This document shows, one piece after another, positions 1 through 7,837 of a DNA stretch of 37,905 bases. A program made the position numbers and the translations under genes. This DNA is from Gammaproteobacteria bacterium (lineage in GTDB: Bacteria > Pseudomonadota > Gammaproteobacteria > Enterobacterales > Alteromonadaceae). The DNA lies in contig JAHJZX010000065.1 of the NCBI GenBank assembly GCA_018826295.1, positions 1 to 37,905 of the forward strand, read 5' to 3'. Position 1 is the first letter of the stretch. Every line of letters starts with the position of its first letter. Below the pieces are notes generated by a model. That model saw only the letters and a list, made by a program, of their open reading frames with translations, was not told where the DNA came from and made no database searches.

Positions 1-1
1 A

Positions 2-136
2 CACTACAACCACTTTAGATATTACGACCCACAAACCGGCCGTTTTATCAGCCAGGACCCGATAGGGCTATTGGGTGGTATTAACCACTACCAATACGCG
101 CCAAACCATATCAACTGGATAGACCCGCTGGGGTTG
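2..136 (+). repeat. Rhs core 3' segment, copy A
   Basis: Encodes the end of the Rhs core up to DPLGL. The same DNA recurs with few changes at about 2322-2456 and 5326-5417, and the more upstream part of the core recurs at 9214-9561 and 10868-11069. In Rhs loci such shared 3' core DNA lets a new toxin tip replace the old one by homologous recombination (established knowledge). Confidence 0.8.
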
Positions 137-1162
137 TGTGCCAAAGAGGATGGAATTCCGGTAATTGGTGAGATGGGGCGCATAGTCGAACATATTTCGC
201 CTGATACGGTGCTCATGCGTTTTGAGAGTCCTCTAATTTCAACGCCGATGGCACCTCACGAATCACCCTATTTTGATGTTTCAAAAGCGATGGAATATGG
301 TTTAAAACCAGACTATTACCAAGCTTTATTTACAGCATCAGAGCCGAATCTTGATAAACTGACTAAATTAAGGCAAAGCCAGGGTTATTTTGATGAAGGT
401 GTCGAGCTTAAACAGACTACTGTAGCTGAATTATTAGCACAACATCCAAACGCACGTATACTGGCAGATTTCAGATTTAATGGCTCTGTGCTGGGACAAG
501 AGTCTGGTGGCTATATCGTTGTAACAAATGACAAGCCGGAAGTGAAGCAAGAACAAAAACCACAGTCAGGCAAGCTTGGTTTTAAAAAGCCGGGTAAGGA
601 AGAGGTTAAGCCCACTCCGCAAAAGCCGGTAGTAAAAGTGACAGCGGGGAGTGCTTCAGATACACCAAAAGCCAAAGGAAGCTGGGTAGCAGAGCTTGAG
701 AGTCCGGCACCCAATACAATTTACGAAGTAACGTCTATTCATGACGGACTGCCGGTAACTTATACTTACGAGACTGATGATTTAGGTCGTACAATAAGGG
801 TAAAAGGTAAGCTGCAAAAGTCAGCGATTAAGAGCCAAAAAGAGCGTGACAAAAAACATCTGAGTTCAAAGCAAGCGCTTTATGGTGGTGACGACCCTGG
901 ATATGACGGTGGACACCTGATTGCGACCTTGTTTCAGGGGCCGGCAGAAAAAGTGAACCTGGTGCCACAATTAAAAGACCAAAATCGATACGGTGAATGG
1001 CGAGAGATGGAAAAAGAGTGGGCCAAAGAATTAGATGCTGGCAACGAAGTAGAGGTGGAGATATTGGTAGAATATGATGGCGATGGGGTTACCCCGCTAT
1101 CACTACGATCAACTTCCACGGTAAATGGAATAAAACAAGCACCGCAAAACTTTGATAATTAA
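2..1162 (+). CDS. Rhs protein C-terminus with DNA/RNA non-specific endonuclease toxin (5' end outside window)
   Basis: The frame is open from the window edge, so the gene starts upstream and only its last ~386 codons are here. The first ~45 codons are the end of the Rhs core ([14 protein letters not shown], then the DPLGL boundary motif at 122-136) that marks where variable toxin tips begin. A linker rich in K, P and E follows. The last third carries DGGHLIA (905-925) and NLVPQ (956-970), the pattern of the Endonuclease_NS_2 type of non-specific nuclease, where the His of the GGH motif is the expected catalytic residue. By family knowledge such tips are released from the Rhs shell after type VI or similar delivery and degrade nucleic acid in the target. 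The YezG-like immunity gene starts 9 bases after the stop. No lesion is visible, so this looks like the active cassette. Secretion route is inferred; no T6SS gene is in the window. Confidence 0.85.
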   Translation, partial: HYNHFRYYDPQTGRFISQDPIGLLGGINHYQYAPNHINWIDPLGLCAKEDGIPVIGEMGRIVEHISPDTVLMRFESPLISTPMAPHESPYFDVSKAMEYGLKPDYYQALFTASEPNLDKLTKLRQSQGYFDEGVELKQTTVAELLAQHPNARILADFRFNGSVLGQESGGYIVVTNDKPEVKQEQKPQSGKLGFKKPGKEEVKPTPQKPVVKVTAGSASDTPKAKGSWVAELESPAPNTIYEVTSIHDGLPVTYTYETDDLGRTIRVKGKLQKSAIKSQKERDKKHLSSKQALYGGDDPGYDGGHLIATLFQGPAEKVNLVPQLKDQNRYGEWREMEKEWAKELDAGNEVEVEILVEYDGDGVTPLSLRSTSTVNGIKQAPQNFDN

Positions 1163-1171
1163 GGAAATTGT

Positions 1172-1633
1172 GTGTTCGATACAGTAGATGAAATATATAA
1201 TCATATTGGCCAAACCATGTTTAATCAACTTCCTGAAAAGTGGGAAAGTGCATATTTAGAGGTAAATTTACATCAAGTAGATGTATCAATTTCTATTGGC
1301 TCTAAGTATATGCATGAAGGTGAAGTTTTTGACTTTGATTTAGATGTCATTAATGGTGTTTATAAAAGTTCAAAATGTAATAATGCCTTCTATGCCCTTT
1401 ACAAAATAATGCGGAAAAATGAACAAGACGTGCCCTGGAATAAAGCTCGTTTCGAAATAACATCTGAGGGTGACTTCACCATAGATTTTAAGTATGACGA
1501 AGATTTCGCCTGGTATAAGTCCCTTGATATTGATAGTCAGGAATACGATGATTTAGATATTAAAGTTATTAATAGTATTAAATCTTGGCAAGGCTTACCG
1601 GAGGATTACCCTCGATACTGGAAAGCACGCTGA
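1172..1633 (+). CDS. YezG-like immunity protein
   Basis: A 153-aa acidic protein starting at GTG 1172 with an AAGGAAA ribosome binding site just upstream. It has features of the YezG/DUF600 immunity family: N-terminal helix with EIYNHIGQ, an LPEKWESAYLEV segment, the conserved NEQDVPWNKARFEI block and a C-terminal GLPEDYPRYW. In Bacillus subtilis, YezG protects against the YeeF LXG toxin, whose tip is a nuclease, so finding it directly after an endonuclease-tipped Rhs fits a cognate pair. It ends in TGATG, overlapping the start of the next 100-aa gene. A paralogue lies at 4515-4976. Specificity for the toxin before it is inferred from position. Confidence 0.8.
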   Translation: MFDTVDEIYNHIGQTMFNQLPEKWESAYLEVNLHQVDVSISIGSKYMHEGEVFDFDLDVINGVYKSSKCNNAFYALYKIMRKNEQDVPWNKARFEITSEGDFTIDFKYDEDFAWYKSLDIDSQEYDDLDIKVINSIKSWQGLPEDYPRYWKAR

Positions 1634-1935
1634 TGATTATTATTGTCCCTGATATTACTGCTTTAACCCTTGCTGATGTGGCCAAATTTACTTCAGAATA
1701 CAACCCTACAGCAGAGTTTAGAGCTAAATGGCTAGATTCGTATTTCGAAAATGCAATGGCTTTGCATGCCGATATCAAGGACACTTATCTTAAGGGACTT
1801 AAAAGCCACTTCACGCCTTTGGAACTGCTTTTTGGCATTAACTACGACTACGCATTATCGCCTTACCACACCCGGCCAGAACAAAGCTTGATGTTTTACC
1901 GCTGGATATTAGCTGAAATAAAAAAATTAAATTAA
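1633..1935 (+). CDS. 100-aa unknown protein coupled to YezG-like immunity (copy 1)
   Basis: Starts at ATG 1633, overlapping the TGA of the immunity gene as TGATG, which implies translational coupling; upstream in-frame start codons would overlap the immunity gene and are not preferred. I recognise no family. The protein has an LTLADVAKFTSEYNPTAEF segment and ends in a conserved LSPYHTRPEQ stretch followed by an amphipathic tail. An almost identical copy lies at 4976-5278, again right after a YezG-like gene, so the two genes travel as a unit. It may be a second immunity factor or an accessory of the toxin-immunity pair. Rhs core DNA begins a few bases after the stop. Confidence 0.6.
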   Translation: MIIIVPDITALTLADVAKFTSEYNPTAEFRAKWLDSYFENAMALHADIKDTYLKGLKSHFTPLELLFGINYDYALSPYHTRPEQSLMFYRWILAEIKKLN

Positions 1936-1940
1936 ATCGA

Positions 1941-2456
1941 TTGTCGCCAAGCGAAGTCAGAGCCATAGCGCGTTACGAATATAACGCCTTTGGCCGCCGT
2001 AGCGCCAAGATAACAGCCACTGGTCGCACCGATTATTTGTGGGAAGGCAACACCCTTGTTGGCGAATATAGCCAGGGCGAGTACCGCTGGTATCTTTATG
2101 AGCCTGGTAGCAATAAGCCGCTGGCGCTGCTAAGTGGCGGTCAGTTGTTTTTTTTCAGCTGGACCAGTTAGGCACACCGCTTAGCTTAACCGACAGCGAC
2201 AATAATATTGTCTGGCAAGCGCACTACAGTGTATTTGGTAAAGCCACACTGACGGTTAACACCATAGACAACCCAATCCGCTTTCAGGGCCAGTACTATG
2301 ACAGCGAGAGCGGCTTACACTACAACCACTTTAGGTACTACGACCCACAAACCGGCCGCTTTATCAGCCAGGATCCAATAGGGCTATTAGGGGGCATTAA
2401 CCACTACCAATACGCGCCAAACCATATCAACTGGATTGATCCTCTGGGGTTGTGTG
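1941..2456 (+). repeat. Rhs core segment, copy B (longest copy)
   Basis: Covers RYEYNAFGRR through DPLGL and is the longest remnant in the window. Its 3' 135 bases match copy A; its 5' and middle parts match the copies at 9214-9561 and 10868-11069. It carries the one-base loss in the T tract at 2148-2155. Confidence 0.8.
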
Positions 2457-3385
2457 CTAAAGAAGAAGGTTCAGTTGGTTTATTAGATGGCATCGTTGGT
2501 ACGGTAGACTTAGTTGTTACCGGGGTTGTTAATACCGGCGTAGATATCGTTGCCGGTGGTGCAGGTTTAGTCACACTGGCAATATCCGGCGGCGATGTTG
2601 ATGCGGCTGTTCACACCATCGAAAGTGTGCAGGAAAAGCAGATAGGGTTGTTGTCACAAGCCGGCGAGAAAGTGGCTGGTGTTGTTGCCCCGGTGGTAGA
2701 TAAATACTACGAGCAAAATATGGCCGCGCTGGGTGACGCAACACTGGAAACCACCGGCTCTCCGCTGCTTGCCATGGCGGCGCATAAATCAGTAGAATTG
2801 GTCGGCACCGTGCTGGGGGCGGGTGTTGTAGGGAAATCGCTTAAAAATGGTGCTAAAGTTGATGGGGTTGTTCCAAACAACACACCGATTGTTACGTCTT
2901 TAAACCGTGCTGACTTGGAGCAACAATTGATAGCTCGCTTAGGGCAGGATATTAAAGGTAATCCACTGCGCCAAGAGTACGAGGCTAAGGTCGCTGAATT
3001 GGCTAGATACCAGTAAGGTCTCACAGATCATTCAATTCGAGATAAGGCGATTGCAAATATAGCTAATTTCTCCGGCTCAGAAAAAGCATTAGCCGAGGCA
3101 GCAAATAATGCCCGCCGTCAGTTAGGTGTTGAATATAAGAACCTAACCCCTGAACCGCTACGCGACTACATATATGAGGCTAATCTCCAGCGGTACGGCG
3201 ATCCTTTAGGCCCTAGTGTGGACTTACTGGTTCAGAGAGGTAAAACTTATTCGCAGATAATTGAAAGCGCTGCACGGCCAAACCCTGATGTGAATAAGTT
3301 GCTCGATGGATTTGGCAACTGGTTATCCAAACAACCAGATGATTATGTTCAAAAACATATGCACTTACTTAATGGAAATAATTGA
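1941..3385 (+). pseudogene. Displaced Rhs core fragment plus unknown C-terminal toxin, broken by a frameshift and a nonsense codon
   Basis: From 1941 the sequence encodes Rhs core (RYEYNAFGRR, DYLWEGNTLVGEY, YRWYLYEPGS). At 2148-2155 eight T's replace the nine bases (tatttttac) seen in the copies at 9214 and 10868, so the frame shifts. The core then continues in another frame from 2156 through [14 protein letters not shown] to DPLGL and a Gly/Val-rich pretoxin segment. At 3014-3016 an in-frame TAA interrupts it, yet the same frame stays open for another 122 codons to the TGA at 3383-3385. That tail (RRQLGVEYKNL, RYGDPLGPSVDLL, ESAARPNPDV) looks like a real toxin domain, but I cannot name its activity. 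The immunity gene starts at ATG 3385 inside the final TGATG. Two lesions make this a non-functional orphan. Confidence 0.75.
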
Positions 3386-3813
3386 TGAGCACTAAATTAT
3401 TCAGAAATAGAGATGTTTTTAATTGTATCCTTGAGTATGACACTTCAGCTGGGCCATTAAAGGAAGTTTCAGTCTCAAGTGTGGCCGAGAAAAAAATAGC
3501 TAAGCATGGGACTTATATTAAATTAGACGGTAAGTATTATGGTATTTACGCTACAGCAAATGGCCCTTGCTTTTTCTTCCAGGATGATGAGTTTTTGTTA
3601 CGTGATCCTGATGCTGTATTTCAACACGAGAGTCGAGAAAAGCAGCATTATTTTAGGTTTACCTATAATGACAAGGTGGTAATTGATCTGACATATGATC
3701 ATTGGGATGATTTGGATATAGACCCTTGGTCAGATGAGGATTTTATAGACTTTTTTATTTGGTTAACGAAATCTTCAGGTGACCAAGAATTTATCAATAT
3801 GTGGACTGAATAA
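3385..3813 (+). CDS. Probable immunity protein for the disrupted Rhs toxin at 1941-3385
   Basis: A 142-aa protein; ATG 3385 overlaps the toxin stop as TGATG, which is why this start is preferred over the TTG one codon earlier. It is acidic, notably near the end (a DHWDDLDIDPWSDEDF stretch), has no signal peptide or membrane segment, and has no motif I recognise. Small acidic cytosolic proteins coded directly behind a toxin tip are usually its immunity factor, so function is inferred from position and composition. The frame is intact although its toxin is broken. Confidence 0.65.
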   Translation: MSTKLFRNRDVFNCILEYDTSAGPLKEVSVSSVAEKKIAKHGTYIKLDGKYYGIYATANGPCFFFQDDEFLLRDPDAVFQHESREKQHYFRFTYNDKVVIDLTYDHWDDLDIDPWSDEDFIDFFIWLTKSSGDQEFINMWTE

Positions 3814-3836
3814 TAGAATTTTGATTAAGGTCAAAC

Positions 3837-4472
3837 TTGATTTATGCGCTTATGAATTTATTAACACGATGGCTCGAAAATTGGGCAGCTTGTGGTATCG
3901 TTCTTAGCTCTGCTTTGGAGACTGAGTATAGGGTTTTGACACAGGCCTATGGAGAATCTCATCGCTGCTATCACAACTTACAACATCTTGTTGAATGCTT
4001 TCATCATTTCGACTGGGCAATAGGGAAAACTGAAAAACCCGAAGAAATCCAGTTAGCTATCTGGTATCACGACAGTATTTACGATCCTCATCAAAGTGAC
4101 AATGAACTGCGTAGTGCTCAGTGGGCAGAGCGGTCACTAAAAGCATTTGGGGTTCCTGCCAGTAAAATAGAGCGAATAATCCAGATGATTCTTGCTACGG
4201 CTGGTCACCATTCCGTGGGGGACGGTGATGTGCAGTACATGTTGGATATTGACCTCGCTATTTTAGGTTCGTCAGCGGTACGTTTTCACCAATATGAAAG
4301 TCAGATTCATGAAGAATACGACTGGGTACCAGAGATCATCTACCAAGCAAAGCGTCGAGCTGTGTTAGAAAGCTTCCTTGCAAAGGACTACATCTATGGA
4401 AGCAGGCTGTTTCGGGAGCGCTTTGAAGGGCAGGCGAGGAAGAATATCCGGAACTTACTTGATCAAATCTAG
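3837..4472 (+). CDS. HD-domain metal-dependent phosphohydrolase-like protein
   Basis: About 211 aa, resembling the COG4339 group of predicted HD-superfamily hydrolases. Visible motifs: RCYHNLQH (residues 43-50 from the TTG) supplying an early metal-binding His, WYHDSIYD (76-83) supplying the His-Asp pair, and DIDLAILG later as the likely distal Asp. TTG 3837 has AAGG six bases upstream; ATG 3852 is an alternative with a poor ribosome binding site. The substrate is unknown in this family. It sits between two immunity genes in the cassette array, so it could be a cargo gene, an immunity protein acting by hydrolysis, or an accessory. Family assignment is firm; role in the array is open. Confidence 0.75.
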   Translation: MIYALMNLLTRWLENWAACGIVLSSALETEYRVLTQAYGESHRCYHNLQHLVECFHHFDWAIGKTEKPEEIQLAIWYHDSIYDPHQSDNELRSAQWAERSLKAFGVPASKIERIIQMILATAGHHSVGDGDVQYMLDIDLAILGSSAVRFHQYESQIHEEYDWVPEIIYQAKRRAVLESFLAKDYIYGSRLFRERFEGQARKNIRNLLDQI

Positions 4473-4483
4473 TTTCACGATAA

Positions 4484-4513
4484 GAGCAACAACCAAAAGA
4501 ATTCTGGAACTGA
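4484..4513 (+). pseudogene. Possible 3' stub of an endonuclease-type Rhs toxin
   Basis: Nine codons (EQQPKEFWN) plus TGA, ending one base before the ATG of the second YezG-like gene. The last codons of the intact toxin before the first YezG-like gene read KQAPQNFDN, with Q, P, F and N in the same places. This suggests the toxin was cut away and only its tail stayed attached to the immunity gene. It is short, so chance is possible. Confidence 0.4.
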
Positions 4514-4514
4514 T

Positions 4515-4976
4515 ATGATGAAGTTTACTGATATTGACGAGATATATAATGTTATTGGGCAAGAAATGTTTGATTCTCTTCCTGAAAAATGGGACCGGGC
4601 AACTTTAGAAGTTAACTTGGATAGCTTAGATATAGCGATAACGATAGGAGCAAAATTTTCATTTAACGGCACAGAATCAGCTTTTAATTTATATAAAAGA
4701 AATGGGAAAATTTATTCTTCTGGTATTGGGGAAGCTTTTTTTTCTCTTTATAAAATTATGCGTAAAAATGAACAAGACGTGCCCTGGAATAAAGCTCGTT
4801 TTGAAATAACATCTGAGGGTGACTTCACCATAGATTTTAAGTATGACGAAGATTTCGCCTATTTAAATTCCCTTGACCCTGATAATGATCGCTATCCTAG
4901 TTCTGATGAAATATTAGCTATTGAATCTTGGCAGGGGTTGGCGGAGGATTATCCGCGGTATTGGAAAAAGCACTGA
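4515..4976 (+). CDS. YezG-like immunity protein, orphan paralogue
   Basis: A 153-aa paralogue of the gene at 1172. It keeps EIYNVIGQEMFDSLPEKW, the NEQDVPWNKARFEI block and a C-terminal GLAEDYPRYW. Two start codons lie side by side (ATG 4515 and 4518), with GGA upstream; 4515 is used here. Bases 4764-4860 differ from 1415-1511 at a single position, while the sequence on either side is clearly diverged: a mosaic pattern. Its toxin is missing apart from a possible nine-codon stub. It overlaps the following 100-aa gene as TGATG, the same layout as the first copy. Confidence 0.78.
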   Translation: MMKFTDIDEIYNVIGQEMFDSLPEKWDRATLEVNLDSLDIAITIGAKFSFNGTESAFNLYKRNGKIYSSGIGEAFFSLYKIMRKNEQDVPWNKARFEITSEGDFTIDFKYDEDFAYLNSLDPDNDRYPSSDEILAIESWQGLAEDYPRYWKKH

Positions 4977-5278
4977 TGGTTATAAACGTTCCGGACATAG
5001 CGATTTTAACCCTTGCTGATGTGGCCAAATTTACTTCAGAATATAACCCTACAGCAGAGTTTAGAGCTAAATGGCCAGATTCGTATTTCGAAAACGCAAT
5101 GGCTTTGCATGCAGATATCAAGGACACTTATCTTAAGGGACTTAATAGCCACTTCACGCTTTTGGAACTGCTTTTTGGCATTAACTACGACTACGCATTA
5201 TCGCCTTATCACACCCGGCCAGAACAAAGCTTGATGTTTTACCGCTGGATATTAGCTGAAATAAAAAAATTAAGTTAA
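4976..5278 (+). CDS. 100-aa unknown protein coupled to YezG-like immunity (copy 2)
   Basis: Near-identical copy of 1633-1935, offset by exactly 3343 bases; identity is almost complete from about residue 10 to the stop and runs on into the Rhs core start downstream. Only the first ~10 residues differ (MVINVPDIAIL here versus MIIIVPDITAL). It starts inside the TGATG overlap with the YezG-like gene. The family is unknown to me; conservation of the pair argues that both genes are needed together. Confidence 0.6.
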   Translation: MVINVPDIAILTLADVAKFTSEYNPTAEFRAKWPDSYFENAMALHADIKDTYLKGLNSHFTLLELLFGINYDYALSPYHTRPEQSLMFYRWILAEIKKLS

Positions 5279-5325
5279 ATCGATAGACGCCAAGCGAAGT
5301 CAGAGCCATAGCGCGTTACGAATAT

Positions 5326-5417
5326 TGCCAGGACCCGATAGGGCTGCTCGGAGGTATTAACCACTACCAATATGCACCGAATCATATCAATTGGGTTGAC
5401 CCGCTGGGGTTGGTATG
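5326..5417 (+). repeat. Rhs core 3' segment, copy C
   Basis: A short core copy ([10 protein letters not shown] to DPLGL). Just before it, 5279-5325 matches the beginning of copy B (1936-1982); the join after the codons for RYEY skips about 390 bases of core, so an internal deletion between core copies created this junction. Confidence 0.75.
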
Positions 5418-5878
5418 CAAAGAAGCATTTAGCAATATTAATGGCATCAGCTTTAAAGGTCGAATACACCGAATGGAAAAGCCAGAGCAAACAGCTACAC
5501 CCTGGAATGCAGCTCCTTGGAACGTAAATGCTTCACATCGATATTCCGGACCGGGACAAGGTGCGGTTTATGGTGGTACAACGAAAAACTGCTGTTGCAG
5601 AAGTTAAACATTATGATGAAGATAGCGGCTATCCAACAGGAGCTCGTTCATACAAGTACAAAGACGTGTCAATTGAAAATGTATTAGACCTTACAGATCC
5701 TGATGTTCGATGTAAAATTGGTGTGTCATTGGATGACATCACCTCTTCCGATATTGGTGCTTACGATAAAACTCATCAAATTGCTAAGTACGCTGAAGAA
5801 GCAGGCTTTAGCGCAATATTAGCGCCATCTGCGAGGGACACGTCTGGTACGAATTTAGTTGTCTTTGGAGGTTTTTAG
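5326..5878 (+). pseudogene. Rhs-tip RES-domain toxin, frameshifted
   Basis: Frame 1 runs from the Rhs core through DPLGL into RIHRMEKPEQ and RYSGPGQGAVYGGTT, which is the start of a RES domain with its conserved Arg. At 5584-5588 a run of five A's pushes the frame off, ending at 5607. The remainder continues in the +1 frame from about 5582: TAVAEVKHYDE, VLDLTDPDVR, IGVSLDDIT, then AGFSAILAPSAR and TNLVVFGGF, ending in TAG 5876-5878. Removing one A restores a complete RES domain. RES toxins (MbcT, ParT, Xre-RES families) destroy NAD+ or ADP-ribosylate a target. The stop overlaps the GTG of the next gene. As read the toxin is inactive, unless the extra A is a sequencing error. Confidence 0.75.
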
Positions 5879-6225
5879 TGAGTGACATAGAATGTGTGCC
5901 TGAGGGTAAAGGCTTTGAAATTGATTATGATAAGTACGGAAGTCGCCCTACTGATTACTACAAAAATTCAGATGAATGGTGGAGTGCCTTTGCAAAGCTT
6001 GGGGAAGAGGAATTTGCTAATAGCAATATAAAAACTCAATTATTGGAAGAGTTAAAACATGACAAAGAATTAGCAATCGTAATAAATCATTTTTTTGGAC
6101 AACGAGCGTTTGAATGGCTGGACAAAAAGGGTATCTCTAAGTTAGGCGGCCTAACTCCCCGGCAATGTTTGGGTTTGGATTATGGGTTAAAGCGATTGAG
6201 AATGCTTTTATTAATGATGCATTGA
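5878..6225 (+). CDS. MbcA/ParS-like (DUF2384-like) putative immunity protein to RES toxin
   Basis: A 115-aa protein; GTG 5878 overlaps the toxin TAG and has GGAGGT 6 bases upstream. The C-terminal part reads HFFGQRAFEWLDKKG, then LGGLTPRQCL and a short helix, matching the pattern of the toxin-binding domain of MbcA/ParS/Xre antitoxins (FG..A..WL, LGG.TP..L). In RES-Xre pairs this domain plugs the RES active site. Here the N-terminus is not a recognisable DNA-binding helix-turn-helix, as expected for an immunity protein rather than a repressing antitoxin. Pairing with a RES domain one base away supports the call. The match is by motif only. Confidence 0.6.
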   Translation: MSDIECVPEGKGFEIDYDKYGSRPTDYYKNSDEWWSAFAKLGEEEFANSNIKTQLLEELKHDKELAIVINHFFGQRAFEWLDKKGISKLGGLTPRQCLGLDYGLKRLRMLLLMMH

Positions 6226-6284
6226 AGAGGTTAACGAAATGCCAAATACTGTACTGTTTGGAATGTTGTTTTAAAGGAACGTAC

Positions 6285-7481
6285 GTGAAAAAGTTATCGC
6301 GGGATGAAAGAGAACGATTGACTGTTGCAAATCTTGATTTAATGCACGATTTAAGATTATTTCGTGACGATTTAGATTTTCCCCCATTGCATGACAGAAT
6401 GGATGAAGGTTCTCGTCGTATTATGTACTGGTTAACAGGGTATATAACACTTCGCATAAGCCGAGCTGATCAAGGTAAATGTAAGGCTTATCTCGACACT
6501 ATTGGACAAAATTCTTCATTACTTGCTTCGAAATTTCGTGGTGCTTTACTGGGCTTGGCGTTGGGCGATGCGTTAGGTACAACATTAGAATTCAGCGCCA
6601 GAGACAGCAAGCCTAAGGTGACGGAACTCAGCGGAGGCGGGCCTTTTAGCCTTAAACCCGGCCAATGGACGGATGATACTAGTATGGCGTTATGCTTGGC
6701 ACATAGCCTTGTTCGTTGTGAAAGTTCAAATGTTGCTAATCAAATAAAGCTTTATTGGTATTGGTGGCGCGAAGGAGCTTTTAGCGTCAACGGCGAGTGC
6801 TTTGATATTGGCAATACGGTGATGTCGGCACTGTATAAGTACGAAACTGATAAAACTGTCTACGCTGGTTCCACTTCGCCTGATACGGCAGGTAATGGCT
6901 CGTTAATGCGGGTAGCGCCTGCAGCGTTATTTGCTTTTAGCTCACCGAAAGAAGTAGCCCGCATATGCGGTGAATCATCACGCACTACCCATGGTGCTGT
7001 TGAAGCCGTCGACGCGTGTCGCTATTTTGGCGTATTAATTCATGGCGCAATAAGAGGTGTACCAAAGCATAAGCTAACAACAGAGCTTTATACACCAACT
7101 AAAGGCATGTGGGACGGCAGAGCAGCACTGGCGCCTAAGGTTGTTGAGGCAGCATTAAACGCACACAAAAAGACACGCGACCAGATAAAGTCAAGCGGTT
7201 ACGTTATTGATACGCTGGAAGCGGCTATTTGGGCGTTTCACCATACGGATAACTTTGAAGATGGTGCCATTTTGGCAGTGAATCTGGCAGGAGACGCGGA
7301 TACTGTTGGCGCAGTTTACGGTCAACTAGCGGGTGCCTACTACGGTGAAATGCAAATTAATCCAGAGTGGATAAGATCGCTGGCGAAGTTTCACATTTTT
7401 TATCTGTATGCTGACAAATTGCTACGGTTTGGTGTGTGTGACATGTTGGGTGATAGCAAAGTTGAGTGGAATAACGACTGA
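6285..7481 (+). CDS. ADP-ribosylglycohydrolase family protein, likely enzymatic immunity
   Basis: GTG 6285 is chosen because AAAGGA lies 6 bases upstream and it avoids the overlap with the previous gene that TTG/ATG starts near 6165 would need. The 398-aa product has a ~80-aa N-terminal region without a known match, then a complete ARH/DraG-type domain: FRGALLGLALGDALG (84-98), metal-binding WTDDT (128-132), GNGSLMRVAPAAL (203-215), THG (235-237) and GDADTVGAVYGQLAGA (336-351). These Asp/Thr residues bind the two Mg ions that act in removing ADP-ribose. ARH proteins serve as immunity to ADP-ribosylating T6SS effectors (Tri1 against Tre1), and Tri1 also uses an N-terminal extension to block its toxin. 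It lies behind a RES toxin, a fold related to ADP-ribosyltransferases. Role is inferred. Confidence 0.8.
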   Translation: MKKLSRDERERLTVANLDLMHDLRLFRDDLDFPPLHDRMDEGSRRIMYWLTGYITLRISRADQGKCKAYLDTIGQNSSLLASKFRGALLGLALGDALGTTLEFSARDSKPKVTELSGGGPFSLKPGQWTDDTSMALCLAHSLVRCESSNVANQIKLYWYWWREGAFSVNGECFDIGNTVMSALYKYETDKTVYAGSTSPDTAGNGSLMRVAPAALFAFSSPKEVARICGESSRTTHGAVEAVDACRYFGVLIHGAIRGVPKHKLTTELYTPTKGMWDGRAALAPKVVEAALNAHKKTRDQIKSSGYVIDTLEAAIWAFHHTDNFEDGAILAVNLAGDADTVGAVYGQLAGAYYGEMQINPEWIRSLAKFHIFYLYADKLLRFGVCDMLGDSKVEWNND

Positions 7482-7546
7482 GGTGGAATGAACTAAATAA
7501 CTTCCCTTAAGACCGTGAAGCTGAAATGCTATTTAGAATAGTTTGA

Positions 7547-7810
7547 GTGTTTGATGTGGTAAGTAATGAGAAAGCCCAGAATAAAGAAGGTATTAAGTCA
7601 GCTTATGACGACTTTTTTAGTATGGGGTATGATATAAATAATTACACAGTAGATATATTCATATCGAACCAGATAAAAGTTGTATTTACCCCAAAATTCC
7701 ATCCTGACGAAGGTCTTGTTCTGGGTGGTAAGACCCGACATGGCAGAGGGGTCTCCTATATTGTAGATTTAACCACCTTAAAAATTGTTAGTAAAAGTTT
7801 TGCTAGGTAA
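7547..7810 (+). CDS. Small unknown protein, candidate orphan immunity
   Basis: 87 aa from GTG 7547, which follows directly after a TGA closing a short frame (7511-7546, DREAEMLFRIV), possibly a toxin stub, although a stop codon bounds it on the left. The protein ends with FTPKFHPDEGLVLGGKTR then GVSYIVDLTTLKIV, the type of beta-rich end seen in some small NTF2-like immunity proteins, but I cannot assign a family. No signal peptide or membrane segment. No clear ribosome binding site. Confidence 0.45.
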   Translation: MFDVVSNEKAQNKEGIKSAYDDFFSMGYDINNYTVDIFISNQIKVVFTPKFHPDEGLVLGGKTRHGRGVSYIVDLTTLKIVSKSFAR

Positions 7811-7837
7811 TTAAATTGCTTTTTATTGAGTCGTAAT

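Noticed and set aside
5581..5590. Programmed ribosomal frameshift in the RES toxin.
   Set aside because: A +1 shift would be needed, and the site (ACG AAA AAC) is not a canonical -1 slippery heptamer; a simple inserted A explains it better.
6165..6284. Longer start for the ADP-ribosylglycohydrolase gene at 6165.
   Set aside because: It would overlap the previous gene by 60 bases and lacks a ribosome binding site; GTG 6285 has AAAGGA at good spacing.
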